From Parabacteroides goldsteinii (GTDB lineage Bacteria > Bacteroidota > Bacteroidia > Bacteroidales > Tannerellaceae), in contig NZ_JADNBB010000011.1 in NCBI RefSeq assembly GCF_015550595.1, positions 122,862 through 173,628 of the forward strand: a DNA stretch of 50,767 nt, in the 5' to 3' direction. A program made the position numbers and the translations under genes. This document shows positions 17,672 through 24,277 of the stretch, piece after piece. Within the stretch, counting starts at the first letter, position 1. Each line of letters begins with the position of its first letter. Below the pieces are notes generated by a model, which saw nothing but the letters and a program-made list of their open reading frames with translations, was not told the origin of the DNA and ran no database searches.

Positions 17672-17701
17672 TCCGTATGTAACTGTGAAGTTATATACGG
17701 A
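17672..17701 (+). terminator. Hairpin with T-tract upstream of prophage integrase
   Basis: TCCGTATGTAACT (17672-17684) pairs with AGTTATATACGGA (17689-17701) across a GTGA loop, with one G-T pair, followed by TTTTTTATTTATT. This is the shape of an intrinsic terminator reading rightward. ATACGGATTTT is repeated at 17724-17734. Confidence 0.65.
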
Positions 17702-17745
17702 TTTTTTATTTATTCTGGTATAAATACGGATTTTCAATACTTTGT

Positions 17746-17777
17746 ATTGCTTTGTACATACATTTGGTATAACTTTG
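17746..17777 (+). promoter_or_regulatory. Candidate Bacteroidetes promoter for the prophage integrase
   Basis: A -7 element TAACTTTG (17770-17777) fits TAnnTTTG, with ATTG (17746-17749) 20 bases upstream as a weak -33. The leader to the integrase ATG would be about 45 bases. Confidence 0.55.
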
Positions 17778-17798
17778 TTTTCTCAAAATAGATATTTG

Positions 17799-17819
17799 AC
17801 TTTACGAATACTTTACGAA
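17799..17819. repeat. Short direct repeat just before the prophage integrase
   Basis: ACTTTACGAA occurs at 17799-17808 and again at 17810-17819, an 11-bp period, with a partial third CTTTA after it. Candidate recombinase arm site or part of the attachment region; unproven. Confidence 0.4.
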
Positions 17820-17830
17820 ACTTTAGGTTT

Positions 17831-19090
17831 ATGGCAACAGTTCAATGGGTGGTTTTCAAGCATCATAAAAAATCAGATGGGACATATAATCCCAAAATTC
17901 AGATAGTACATAAAAGTTTATCTGCCTATATCGCTACTGGGGTTAACACTGAATTTGTCAGGTTCCGAAAAGGCCAGTCCTCCGGAGCTATCACAGACAG
18001 CTCCATAGAAGATAGTTTAAACGACAAAGTAAAGAGCATTCGGGCAATTCTAAATGAAAAGGCTGATATAATATCCGGATTTGACACGGCCAAAGAGGTA
18101 AAAGACTATATTATCAAGATGCTGGAAGCTGGGAATGAGATTGATTTTTTGAAATTTGCCAATGAATATAAAGACTCTATCAAAAATGAGTCAACCAAAG
18201 CTTATAATGTAACTAGGATAAATGCATTGACTGAGTATGTGTTAGATAAAACCGGCAAATTGGAACTGCCGATCAGTAAGATTAATTATAAGCTTCTGAA
18301 GGATTATGAAAACTGGCTGAGAGTGACCAACCGCAAAAGTAAGAAAGCGAATGAGGAAAAAGCGGGTCTGAGTGAGAATAGTATCAATTCTTATATGGGG
18401 GCCATTTCTATTATATTTAATGCTGCTAAGAAAAAGTATAATGATTATGATACCGGTGATATCTTGATTAAAAACGATCCTTTCAAATCTTATACACCTC
18501 CAAGATTGGAGTCTACGAAAAAAAGAGCGGTTGAGAAAGAGATTATACAGAAGATATATGATTATCATTCGGACAAGGAAGTACCTCAGATGACACGTGA
18601 TCTGTTTTTGATGTCTTTCTTCTTATGTGGTATGAACCTAGTAGATATTTATGAATGTGATCCGTTTACTGAACGGGTGAATTATGCCCGAATAAAAACA
18701 CGTGATCATAAGAAAGAGAAGCCATATCTGTCATTAGTTATTCATCCAATAGCAAAAGAGCTTATCGATAAATATCGGGATATAGAAGAAATAAGAGGTT
18801 TTTGCTTCTATAAGAAGTATTCAAATATGCCAGCTTTTCATCAGGCCATCCGAAGAGGTATTAGTGTTTTGAGAAGAGAATTAGGTATTCCAGATTTGAC
18901 ATATTATGTTGCCCGGCATTCTTTCGCTACAATCGCCCGAAATAAATGTGGCGTAAGCAAGGATGATGTGTCCTTATGTCTTACACATGAATCCGGCAAT
19001 AGTATGACTGATACTTATATCGATATTGATTTTAGTATAATTGACAATGTTATCAATAGAGTTGTAGATTATGTTTTTGGAGACAAATAA
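17831..19090 (+). CDS. int: Prophage integrase (tyrosine recombinase)
   Basis: A 419-residue protein. N-terminal arm-binding-like part (WVVFKHHKKSDGTYNPKIQIVHK), a SAM-like core-binding domain (about 105-220) and a catalytic domain. R362 and H363 in YVARHSFAT, H386 in CLTHESGNS and nucleophile Y396 in DTYIDID are visible. At the first catalytic arginine the protein has C266 (FFLCGMNLVDIYE), a substitution recalling the CTnDOT integrase IntDOT, which also lacks Arg I. As the leftmost phage gene, reading into the prophage, it most likely catalyses integration and, with an excisionase, excision. Confidence 0.92.
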   Translation: MATVQWVVFKHHKKSDGTYNPKIQIVHKSLSAYIATGVNTEFVRFRKGQSSGAITDSSIEDSLNDKVKSIRAILNEKADIISGFDTAKEVKDYIIKMLEAGNEIDFLKFANEYKDSIKNESTKAYNVTRINALTEYVLDKTGKLELPISKINYKLLKDYENWLRVTNRKSKKANEEKAGLSENSINSYMGAISIIFNAAKKKYNDYDTGDILIKNDPFKSYTPPRLESTKKRAVEKEIIQKIYDYHSDKEVPQMTRDLFLMSFFLCGMNLVDIYECDPFTERVNYARIKTRDHKKEKPYLSLVIHPIAKELIDKYRDIEEIRGFCFYKKYSNMPAFHQAIRRGISVLRRELGIPDLTYYVARHSFATIARNKCGVSKDDVSLCLTHESGNSMTDTYIDIDFSIIDNVINRVVDYVFGDK

Positions 19091-19119
19091 AGGGAACGTA
19101 CAATAAAGACGCTCCCTTT
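19089..19119. terminator. Hairpin between the convergent integrase and hicB genes
   Basis: AAAGGGAACGT (19089-19099) pairs with ACGCTCCCTTT (19109-19119) with one mismatch. Read on the minus strand it is followed by TTTATTTGTCT, so it best fits termination of hicBA, and it may also serve the integrase. Confidence 0.65.
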
Positions 19120-19145
19120 GCCATGTGAATCCATGAGTGTGTTAA

Positions 19146-19562
19146 TCAAATGAAATGCACTTGGCTTAAATCGTTTGCAAAAGATTTGACTGACTTTTGT
19201 ATTTTTTCTACTGTGCTGCGTGATGGATTACGGCGACCTGTCATATAATGACTTAATTGGCCTTTGTTTATTCCGGTAATACGAGACAATCCGGCCAAAG
19301 AGAATGCTTTTGAAAAGTATGACAAGAATGAAGCCATGTCGTAAACAAATTCAAAATCTACTTCTTCGAAATTATCCCCTTTGTCTACATAGTATCGTTT
19401 CATATCGTCATATCCGGCAAGAAATACGCTTTTGGCCTTTTCTGCCGTTTCTCCTGTGCCGGTAACCAGATAATTCATATCATCTGCATCCATATATATA
19501 CTATAGGTGCCGTCATTTGCCCTCTCTATGATTGCTTGTACCTTCCTTTTTTCGCTTTTCAT
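19146..19562 (-). CDS. hicB: HicB-family antitoxin with C-terminal helix-turn-helix
   Basis: A 138-residue protein from ATG at 19562; a TTG three codons upstream is less likely. The N-terminal part (QAIIERANDGTYSIYMDADDMNYLVTGTGETAEKAKSVFLAGYDDM) is the partial RNase-H-like HicB fold. The C-terminal part (FSLAGLSRITGINKGQLSHYMTGRRNPSRSTVEKIQKSV) is an HTH that should bind the operon promoter. HicB neutralises HicA and autorepresses. It lies downstream of hicA with 47 bases between them. Confidence 0.88.
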   Translation of the reverse strand: MKSEKRKVQAIIERANDGTYSIYMDADDMNYLVTGTGETAEKAKSVFLAGYDDMKRYYVDKGDNFEEVDFEFVYDMASFLSYFSKAFSLAGLSRITGINKGQLSHYMTGRRNPSRSTVEKIQKSVKSFANDLSQVHFI

Positions 19563-19609
19563 ATCGAACAATTGTTTAGTTTATAATTTATGATAGAAGA
19601 GCAGGCGGG

Positions 19610-19795
19610 TTATATACCCGCTGCTTTCTTGATTGCTTTTAATGTGCCAGTTGCGACTTCTTGTTTCTCATGATTGCTCATTTGAAACGTTTTCCCGGTT
19701 TTAGGGGAGTACCATAACGGGTGGCCTGCTTGTTGCTTTCCTGTATCGTAACAACCGGCCTTCTTTACTAACCTTTCCAGTTCATTGTACTTCAT
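19610..19795 (-). CDS. hicA: HicA-family mRNA interferase toxin
   Basis: A 61-residue protein of typical HicA length. The double-stranded-RNA-binding-like fold is visible as MKYNELERLVKKAGCY, GHPLWYSPKTGKTFQMSNH and EVATGTLKAIKKAAGI. H25 in AGHPLWY is the expected catalytic histidine, so the toxin looks intact. HicA cleaves mRNA when not bound by HicB. In a prophage the pair may stabilise the lysogen or act in abortive infection. Confidence 0.9.
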   Translation of the reverse strand: MKYNELERLVKKAGCYDTGKQQAGHPLWYSPKTGKTFQMSNHEKQEVATGTLKAIKKAAGI

Positions 19796-19824
19796 TATTT
19801 TAATTTCACTTGATTAACACACTA

Positions 19825-19889
19825 CAAAGATACTCATTTGAATATCAATTACAAGTGGTTTTGATTTAAATGATATTCAAATTAGTATC
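19825..19889 (-). promoter_or_regulatory. hicAB promoter overlapped by a long inverted-repeat operator
   Basis: GATACTCATTTGAATATCA (19829-19847) and TGATATTCAAATTAGTATC (19871-19889) are inverted copies differing at one of 19 positions, 23 bases apart. On the minus strand, TATCTTTG (complement of 19825-19832) is a -7 element with TTG 19 bases upstream. The proximal repeat overlaps the -7 element, which fits autorepression by HicB. Confidence 0.75.
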
Positions 19890-19915
19890 ATTTAACGATA
19901 AAGGTAGGATTTTTA

Positions 19916-20701
19916 TTATGAAGCTTTTAGCATATCCCTGTATTCAGGTAGCCCTCTTTTGCTCCAAAGCATAACTTTCGCATTTTTAGATTTTAAGGCT
20001 TCTATTAATTCTGGCTTAGGCTCATTGATACTATCGTTGATTACAGCCAATCCTAATAGTTCTTTTTTTGATGCGGCCTGCCTTGCATCTTTTATATCCG
20101 TCCAGCTAAATAAAAATCTTTCGACCATGCCTTGTGTCAAAGAATTAAAGGGTTTTATGACCAATTCTGTTTTTTTCCCTGCAATAAGATAGTCAAAATA
20201 AAATTCAAGCCCAGTGCTTCCTTTAATTATAAATTGTGGGGTATAGATTATATCCTGTTCATCTAAAAAGGCTCCAACGTCTTCTTTAAATACAGAGGCT
20301 ATAGTATGTTTTGCCATGTATTCCATATCTGAAATTTCAGATATAGCAGAAATTAATCCATGTTTTGTTTGTGGAAACTTAATTTCTGTTGTTTCTGCAT
20401 ATAACTCCTCATTTCTTATTGATATTCCGTAATTTCTTAGAACAGAATCGATAATTTCTTTCCTTTTGGAGGATCTAACTACGTCCACCCCTAACATTTT
20501 AAGATTAGACATGGTTGCTCCATCATCAGATAAAATTATAGTGTCTTTGTCCTTTTTAGCAAAGATTTCTATATTGTCATTGAATAGGCCTTGAAACGGA
20601 GTCGATATTGCATACCAACCCGTATCTGAATCTTGTTTGATGAATGTGTTGTCCATCATCCAAGCATAGTATTCTTTTATTCTTTCGTCTATCCAACTCA
20701 T
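19916..20701 (-). CDS. DUF1828/DUF1829-like protein
   Basis: A 261-residue protein resembling DUF1828 (residues about 15-105: GWYAISTPFQGLFNDNIEIFAKKDKDTIILSDDGATMSNLKMLGVDV) followed by DUF1829 (about 115-250: FLDEQDIIYTPQFIIKGSTGLEFYFDYLIAGKKTELVIKPF). The IILSDDGAT segment is the typical DUF1828 core. No function is established to my knowledge; the second part has a nuclease-like strand pattern, which is only an impression. Its start overlaps the stop of the 20698 gene in an ATGA arrangement, so the two are translationally coupled and likely cooperate. Confidence 0.75.
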   Translation of the reverse strand: MSWIDERIKEYYAWMMDNTFIKQDSDTGWYAISTPFQGLFNDNIEIFAKKDKDTIILSDDGATMSNLKMLGVDVVRSSKRKEIIDSVLRNYGISIRNEELYAETTEIKFPQTKHGLISAISEISDMEYMAKHTIASVFKEDVGAFLDEQDIIYTPQFIIKGSTGLEFYFDYLIAGKKTELVIKPFNSLTQGMVERFLFSWTDIKDARQAASKKELLGLAVINDSINEPKPELIEALKSKNAKVMLWSKRGLPEYRDMLKAS

Positions 20702-21231
20702 AATATTCTTTTGTAGTGACCTGACAATTTTATCTTTGATTGCAAATTTATTGTTTTAGAAAAACATGCTACTACTTCCGCAAAATTAGTATTAAAATCT
20801 TTAGATGAAACTATTTTGGCTTTAAAATCATCCTTCTCTAAAGGAATGGCCCATGAGGCTGTAGGATATCCTTCCACATGATAGTGTATGTGATCGCAAT
20901 TTAATATCATACCTGCAAAAGGTTTAAATTTTGCAGGTACTGTTTCTTTTATTGTTTCCGGATTTGTATGACTAGCTCCATTGTAATCTATGCGTAACAG
21001 ACAAAATCGAGTTTCATCATCTTGGTGATGTAGGGTTATTTTTAAAGAATTCTTTTGGCTTCTTTGTATCCTTAAAAGAAAAGTGTTTTCCCTGTCTTCA
21101 GAGGATAAGTTTAACCTAACATCAAAATCTTTCTCTATATAAATTGTATGGGTTTGTAGAAATTCATTGCCTTCATAGATATATTTAGGCTTTGCCAGCA
21201 ATAAATCTGCGTCAGTTTGTGATAGTTCCAT
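20698..21231 (-). CDS. Hypothetical protein, partner of the DUF1828-like gene (possibly DUF6978 type)
   Basis: A 177-residue soluble protein starting MELSQTDADLLLAKPKYI. The middle reads FLLRIQRSQKNSLKITLHHQDDETRFCLLRIDYNGASHTNPE followed by CDHIHYHVEGYPTASWAIPL, with clustered His residues. I associate this pattern with small phage proteins annotated DUF6978, found beside DUF1828 genes, but cannot confirm it. First gene of a coupled pair. Candidate accessory (defence or exclusion) gene rather than core phage function. Confidence 0.55.
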   Translation of the reverse strand: MELSQTDADLLLAKPKYIYEGNEFLQTHTIYIEKDFDVRLNLSSEDRENTFLLRIQRSQKNSLKITLHHQDDETRFCLLRIDYNGASHTNPETIKETVPAKFKPFAGMILNCDHIHYHVEGYPTASWAIPLEKDDFKAKIVSSKDFNTNFAEVVACFSKTINLQSKIKLSGHYKRIL

Positions 21232-21246
21232 GATTATATGACTGGA

Positions 21247-21459
21247 TTAACTGTTTGTTGAATTTTCGACAGTGTCTTTATTATTTGATTTAATTGTAAC
21301 TTGACTCTGTTTCACTAAAGTTTCAAGCAATTCAATTATGCGTTCTTGATTTGCTATACTCTTATTGATCTTCCAGTACCAGCACATAATCTCTCTGCAA
21401 AGAAAAAATACTCCGATGATGGCTAATAGCCAAATAAGTCCAATAGGCATGTTTTCCAT
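21247..21459 (-). CDS. Small single-pass membrane protein
   Basis: A 70-residue protein: a hydrophobic segment at residues 5-22 (PIGLIWLLAIIGVFFLC) followed by a charged coiled-coil-like tail (KINKSIANQERIIELLETLVKQ). Start could be ATG 21459 or 21450. It lies between the repressor and the 20698/19916 pair on the same strand and may belong to the lysogenic transcript. Function unknown. Confidence 0.6.
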   Translation of the reverse strand: MENMPIGLIWLLAIIGVFFLCREIMCWYWKINKSIANQERIIELLETLVKQSQVTIKSNNKDTVENSTNS

Positions 21460-21492
21460 AATATTTGTTTTTATATAATGTTAATATTTGCT

Positions 21493-22128
21493 CTACATTA
21501 ATTTGCCATGAAATGTAATCCTATAGATATATACGATCTCATCTTTCCTTATAGAGAATTTTGGGTAATTGGGTGATATGCACCAAAGTATCTCTTTGTC
21601 TGATTCATCGATCATCAAATGTTTTATCATACGATCATCTCTTGTTACGATAAGATACACTTTGTCCGGATCAACCATTTCCCATCTATCGATATTGGAT
21701 AGACCGACTACATCCCCAGGGTTTATATCTGGTTTCATACTGCAACCAACAACTGGAAATAAACCTTTTGCAGATATGCCAGGTATTTTTATCCATCCTG
21801 TAGGATTTTCCTCATGACGGTATGTTGCTAGATCAAACTGACCTGCACTAACAGGAAGGTTGTCATAGTAAGGTATAGCTCCTTCTACAAATTCATTACT
21901 CAATTGATATTCGGGTGTAGAAGATTTTAGCATTTCTCCATTTCCTGTGATAAGCCAATCTACATTTATATCGGGGAACTTATTGATAATTTTTAATATT
22001 GTGTCTGACCCTATAGAGCTCTTTACTTTATTAAAATACCCACTAGATATACCTGTGTACTTTTCAAAATTTGTTTGCCCCATTTTTGCATAATCTCTTA
22101 TTGCTTTTAGTCTGTCTTTTATATCCAT
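21493..22128 (-). CDS. Prophage repressor, HTH plus S24/LexA-like autoprotease domain
   Basis: A 211-residue protein. Residues 1-65 form an HTH of CI type (KMGQTNFEKYTGISSGYFNKVKSS, then DWLITGNGEML). Residues about 85-205 are a peptidase S24 domain: A95-G96 as likely cleavage site (PVSAGQFD), S130 in VGCSMKPDINPGD and K169 in DRMIKHLM as the Ser/Lys dyad. This predicts RecA-stimulated self-cleavage and SOS induction. It is transcribed leftward; one 18-bp operator lies just upstream and two more about 0.8 kb away. Confidence 0.9.
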   Translation of the reverse strand: MDIKDRLKAIRDYAKMGQTNFEKYTGISSGYFNKVKSSIGSDTILKIINKFPDINVDWLITGNGEMLKSSTPEYQLSNEFVEGAIPYYDNLPVSAGQFDLATYRHEENPTGWIKIPGISAKGLFPVVGCSMKPDINPGDVVGLSNIDRWEMVDPDKVYLIVTRDDRMIKHLMIDESDKEILWCISPNYPKFSIRKDEIVYIYRITFHGKLM

Positions 22129-22145
22129 AATATATTTTCTGTATA

Positions 22146-22177
22146 ATTGATTTTACGGAATATATTCCGTATATTTG
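22146..22177 (+). promoter_or_regulatory. Operator O1 overlapping a rightward promoter, upstream of the repressor
   Basis: TACGGAATATATTCCGTA (22154-22171) is a perfect 18-bp palindrome. Its right end overlaps TATATTTG (22170-22177), a TAnnTTTG -7 element, with ATTG at 22146-22149 20 bases upstream. It sits 26 bases before the repressor start on the opposite strand, so a bound repressor would block rightward transcription and might autoregulate. Confidence 0.78.
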
Positions 22178-22209
22178 TATTGTCTTTAAACTGTTAAAAA
22201 ATTATTCCT

Positions 22210-22401
22210 ATGGCTTTTATATTTAGTTGCTTTATAATAATAATAATATCTTTGATTCCTATTCTTATTGTATTGGGTATATTTGTCTTAATTAAGTCAG
22301 AAGATCAAGAACCTACAGATTCTTCTTGTTTTAAACGCCGTTGTCATCATAGTCTTTATTTTGGACATAGATGGATGGATGGGTTTGAGCTTGATGACTA
22401 A
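22210..22401 (+). CDS. Possible small membrane protein downstream of O1
   Basis: A 63-residue ORF with a strongly hydrophobic N-terminus (MAFIFSCFIIIIISLIPILIVLGIFVLIK) and a short hydrophilic tail. It is the only ORF downstream of the O1 promoter and overlaps the 3' end of the convergent 22331 gene by 71 bases. A real repressor-controlled gene or a chance ORF; undecided. Confidence 0.4.
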   Translation: MAFIFSCFIIIIISLIPILIVLGIFVLIKSEDQEPTDSSCFKRRCHHSLYFGHRWMDGFELDD

Positions 22402-22939
22402 ATTTTATAAACAGATCTGTAGGATCATCCAATAATCTACCCAATTTAATTATGTTCTGTTTAAATTCAGCCCTATCTTTATCTTCTAAAATATTATAGA
22501 ATGCATATTCATTATCAATATCTATGAATGTTCGATTTAGTTGGCTTGCCCTAACTTCGTCTTTCAAATCTTCTAAATAACTAATTAGAATAGTCGTAAT
22601 TTCAACGAATTCATGCCACATTCTTTTCTCTGCAAGATTTAACATAACAGTCGTTTCAAGTCTGTACATCGCCCTTATTATATTTGTATCAGAGTGATTC
22701 CTTAATATATCAATCTCTTTTTTTGCTATTGTTTTAAATCTACCTTCTGTGAATAGTATATGAAATACTTGTCCTGCCACCATTATCGTAGCGCAAACTC
22801 CCATTAAACCAATAACGAGTCCTATCATAGCGCCATTGGTAATTATAAATGGTTCAATCCTAATGAAAAAGGTACAAAACGTTGATATTGATATCAATAT
22901 GGCCAACAAAGAAATCCAGTTGTTTTTTATAAAACTCAT
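22331..22939 (-). CDS. Two-helix membrane protein within the immunity region
   Basis: A 202-residue protein with two hydrophobic segments (about 8-27 ISLLAILISISTFCTFFI and 34-62 TNGAMIGLVIGLMGVCATIMVAGQVFHILF) and a long helical cytoplasmic part rich in charged residues. No family recognised. Its start is 26 bases from operator O2. A membrane protein placed between repressor and early operator, opposite to the lytic direction, is a natural candidate for lysogen-expressed superinfection exclusion; that is inference. Confidence 0.7.
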   Translation of the reverse strand: MSFIKNNWISLLAILISISTFCTFFIRIEPFIITNGAMIGLVIGLMGVCATIMVAGQVFHILFTEGRFKTIAKKEIDILRNHSDTNIIRAMYRLETTVMLNLAEKRMWHEFVEITTILISYLEDLKDEVRASQLNRTFIDIDNEYAFYNILEDKDRAEFKQNIIKLGRLLDDPTDLFIKFSHQAQTHPSIYVQNKDYDDNGV

Positions 22940-22956
22940 ACTACAACAGTTAATTA

Positions 22957-22990
22957 AAGTTTAATACGGTATATATTCTGTATTAAACTT
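22957..22990. promoter_or_regulatory. Operator O2 within a 34-bp imperfect palindrome
   Basis: TACGGTATATATTCTGTA (22965-22982) matches the O1 consensus with two asymmetric changes. The flanks AAGTTTAA and TTAAACTT (from 22957 and up to 22990) extend the palindrome to 34 bp. It lies between the leftward 22331 gene and the rightward early promoter. Confidence 0.75.
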
Positions 22991-23020
22991 TGTTTTTACG
23001 GAATATATACCGTATGTTTG
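22989..23020 (+). promoter_or_regulatory. Early lytic promoter with operator O3
   Basis: TTTG (22989-22992) and TATGTTTG (23013-23020) with a 20-base spacer fit the Bacteroidetes promoter. Operator O3, TACGGAATATATACCGTA (22997-23014), fills the spacer and touches the -7 element, so repressor binding should exclude RNA polymerase. Confidence 0.8.
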
Positions 23021-23077
23021 TAGGGTAATACAATCATACATACATACAAATGTATACAAATAAACAACAGATAGTAT

Positions 23078-23287
23078 ATGAATGCAGTAAAAAAATCAAT
23101 GGCTCAATCTCTGAGGGAGCTAAAAGTCAATGACAAAAAGACGTTCATTCTAGCAAAAAGAACCTCTGTAATAAGTACGTTACAAAGGTTGAATTCAGAG
23201 GGATATCGATTTACAACCGAATCTTTTGCAAACAGGGGAACGTATGTAGTAAAAAAAGTCTTAAACCCTGAATCAGTAATAGCTTAA
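23078..23287 (+). CDS. Small early protein, first gene after the early promoter
   Basis: A 69-residue basic protein (VKKSMAQSLRELKVNDKKTFILAKRTSVISTLQRLNSEGYRFTTESFANRGTYVVKKV). The pattern of two helices followed by a short beta hairpin resembles small phage DNA-binding proteins, but no family is recognised. As first gene of the rightward operon it could act as a Cro-like or antirepressor protein; unproven. Confidence 0.6.
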   Translation: MNAVKKSMAQSLRELKVNDKKTFILAKRTSVISTLQRLNSEGYRFTTESFANRGTYVVKKVLNPESVIA

Positions 23288-23298
23288 CAATTACAACC

Positions 23299-23691
23299 AT
23301 GGCAGAATTATCTTATTCTCAATTATTGCTGGAACAGGTAAAATTACTTGTACGGCTTGAAGAACAGAAAAAGGAGCCTGTTATCGATTATGATGCTATT
23401 GTAGCTGCTGCTAAGAAAGCATTGAAAGAAGAACAGCTCAAAATGAAAAGTGATCCGCGTGTTTTAATGACTCAGAATGAAGCTAAAAACACGTACGGTA
23501 AATCCGTTATCTATGCGCTTGTTAAACGTGGAATCTTGCAGAAATACAAGTTTGATACAAGAGAGGTAATAGACAAAGACGGCGAACCAATAAAAAAAGC
23601 CAAAGGGGTTATTTATTATCGTGTGTCGGAGATTGAAAAGGGTATTGAAGATGGTAATGTGTTAGCAGGAACACGAGCAGGGACGATATGA
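23299..23691 (+). CDS. Hypothetical early protein with possible winged-helix/excisionase-like C-terminal part
   Basis: A 130-residue protein. Residues 1-50 form a charged helical stretch; residues about 56-120 (LMTQNEAKNTYGKSVIYALVKRGILQKYKF to GVIYYRVSEIEKGIEDG) have the layout of a MerR/excisionase-like winged helix (helix, turn, helix, then strand and YYRVSEIE). The stop overlaps the next start. Might be an excisionase or transcription factor; not certain. Confidence 0.6.
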   Translation: MAELSYSQLLLEQVKLLVRLEEQKKEPVIDYDAIVAAAKKALKEEQLKMKSDPRVLMTQNEAKNTYGKSVIYALVKRGILQKYKFDTREVIDKDGEPIKKAKGVIYYRVSEIEKGIEDGNVLAGTRAGTI

Positions 23692-24269
23692 ACAGGGAAG
23701 AATGGTTAAATAAAGCGGTGGATGAACTTCGTCCTCTTTTTGAGCCTGAATATAAGGTTCCGGAACTTAAAATTTCTATCGGGTTTCCGTCTAAAGGTGG
23801 TCTTAGTAAAAGGCGTGTTCTTGGTGTCTGCTGGAAAGCAGATGCTGCGACTGATAAAATATGCCAAATTTACATTAACCCAACCATTGCAGAGGCTCAG
23901 GGAGCAGAGGGTATATTATCGGTAGTTGCACACGAATTAGTACATGCATGTGGTATTAGTGGACACGGCAAGGAATTTGCGAAATGTGGCTTGAAAATAG
24001 GCTTGGAAGGTAAAATGTCATGTAGTACGGCCGGATCAGATTTGCAGGCTCATTTCGTTGCGATAGAGAAGAAAATTGGTAAATGTCCTCATGCTCCTTT
24101 AGTTCCTTCCAATTGCCTTTCTGCTTCTCAGAAACCGGATAAATGTAGAATACATAAATGCGTGTGTTCAGAATGTGGATACAATGTTAGGGTATCGGCT
24201 AAATGGTTGGAGCTGGCAACACCATCATGTCCAATTTGTAACAAAGAAATGCAACGGGAATTAAAATAA
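23688..24269 (+). CDS. SprT-like zinc metalloprotease
   Basis: A 193-residue protein. H82-E83-L84-V85-H86 in AHELVHACGISGHGKEF is the HExxH zinc site with a downstream His as third ligand. C160-x2-C163 and C181-x2-C184 form a C-terminal zinc ribbon. This is the SprT/Spartan-like architecture; cellular Spartan cleaves DNA-protein crosslinks, while the phage role is not established. It overlaps the 23299 gene by four bases and precedes the replication genes. Confidence 0.85.
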   Translation: MNREEWLNKAVDELRPLFEPEYKVPELKISIGFPSKGGLSKRRVLGVCWKADAATDKICQIYINPTIAEAQGAEGILSVVAHELVHACGISGHGKEFAKCGLKIGLEGKMSCSTAGSDLQAHFVAIEKKIGKCPHAPLVPSNCLSASQKPDKCRIHKCVCSECGYNVRVSAKWLELATPSCPICNKEMQRELK

Positions 24270-24277
24270 TATACAAT

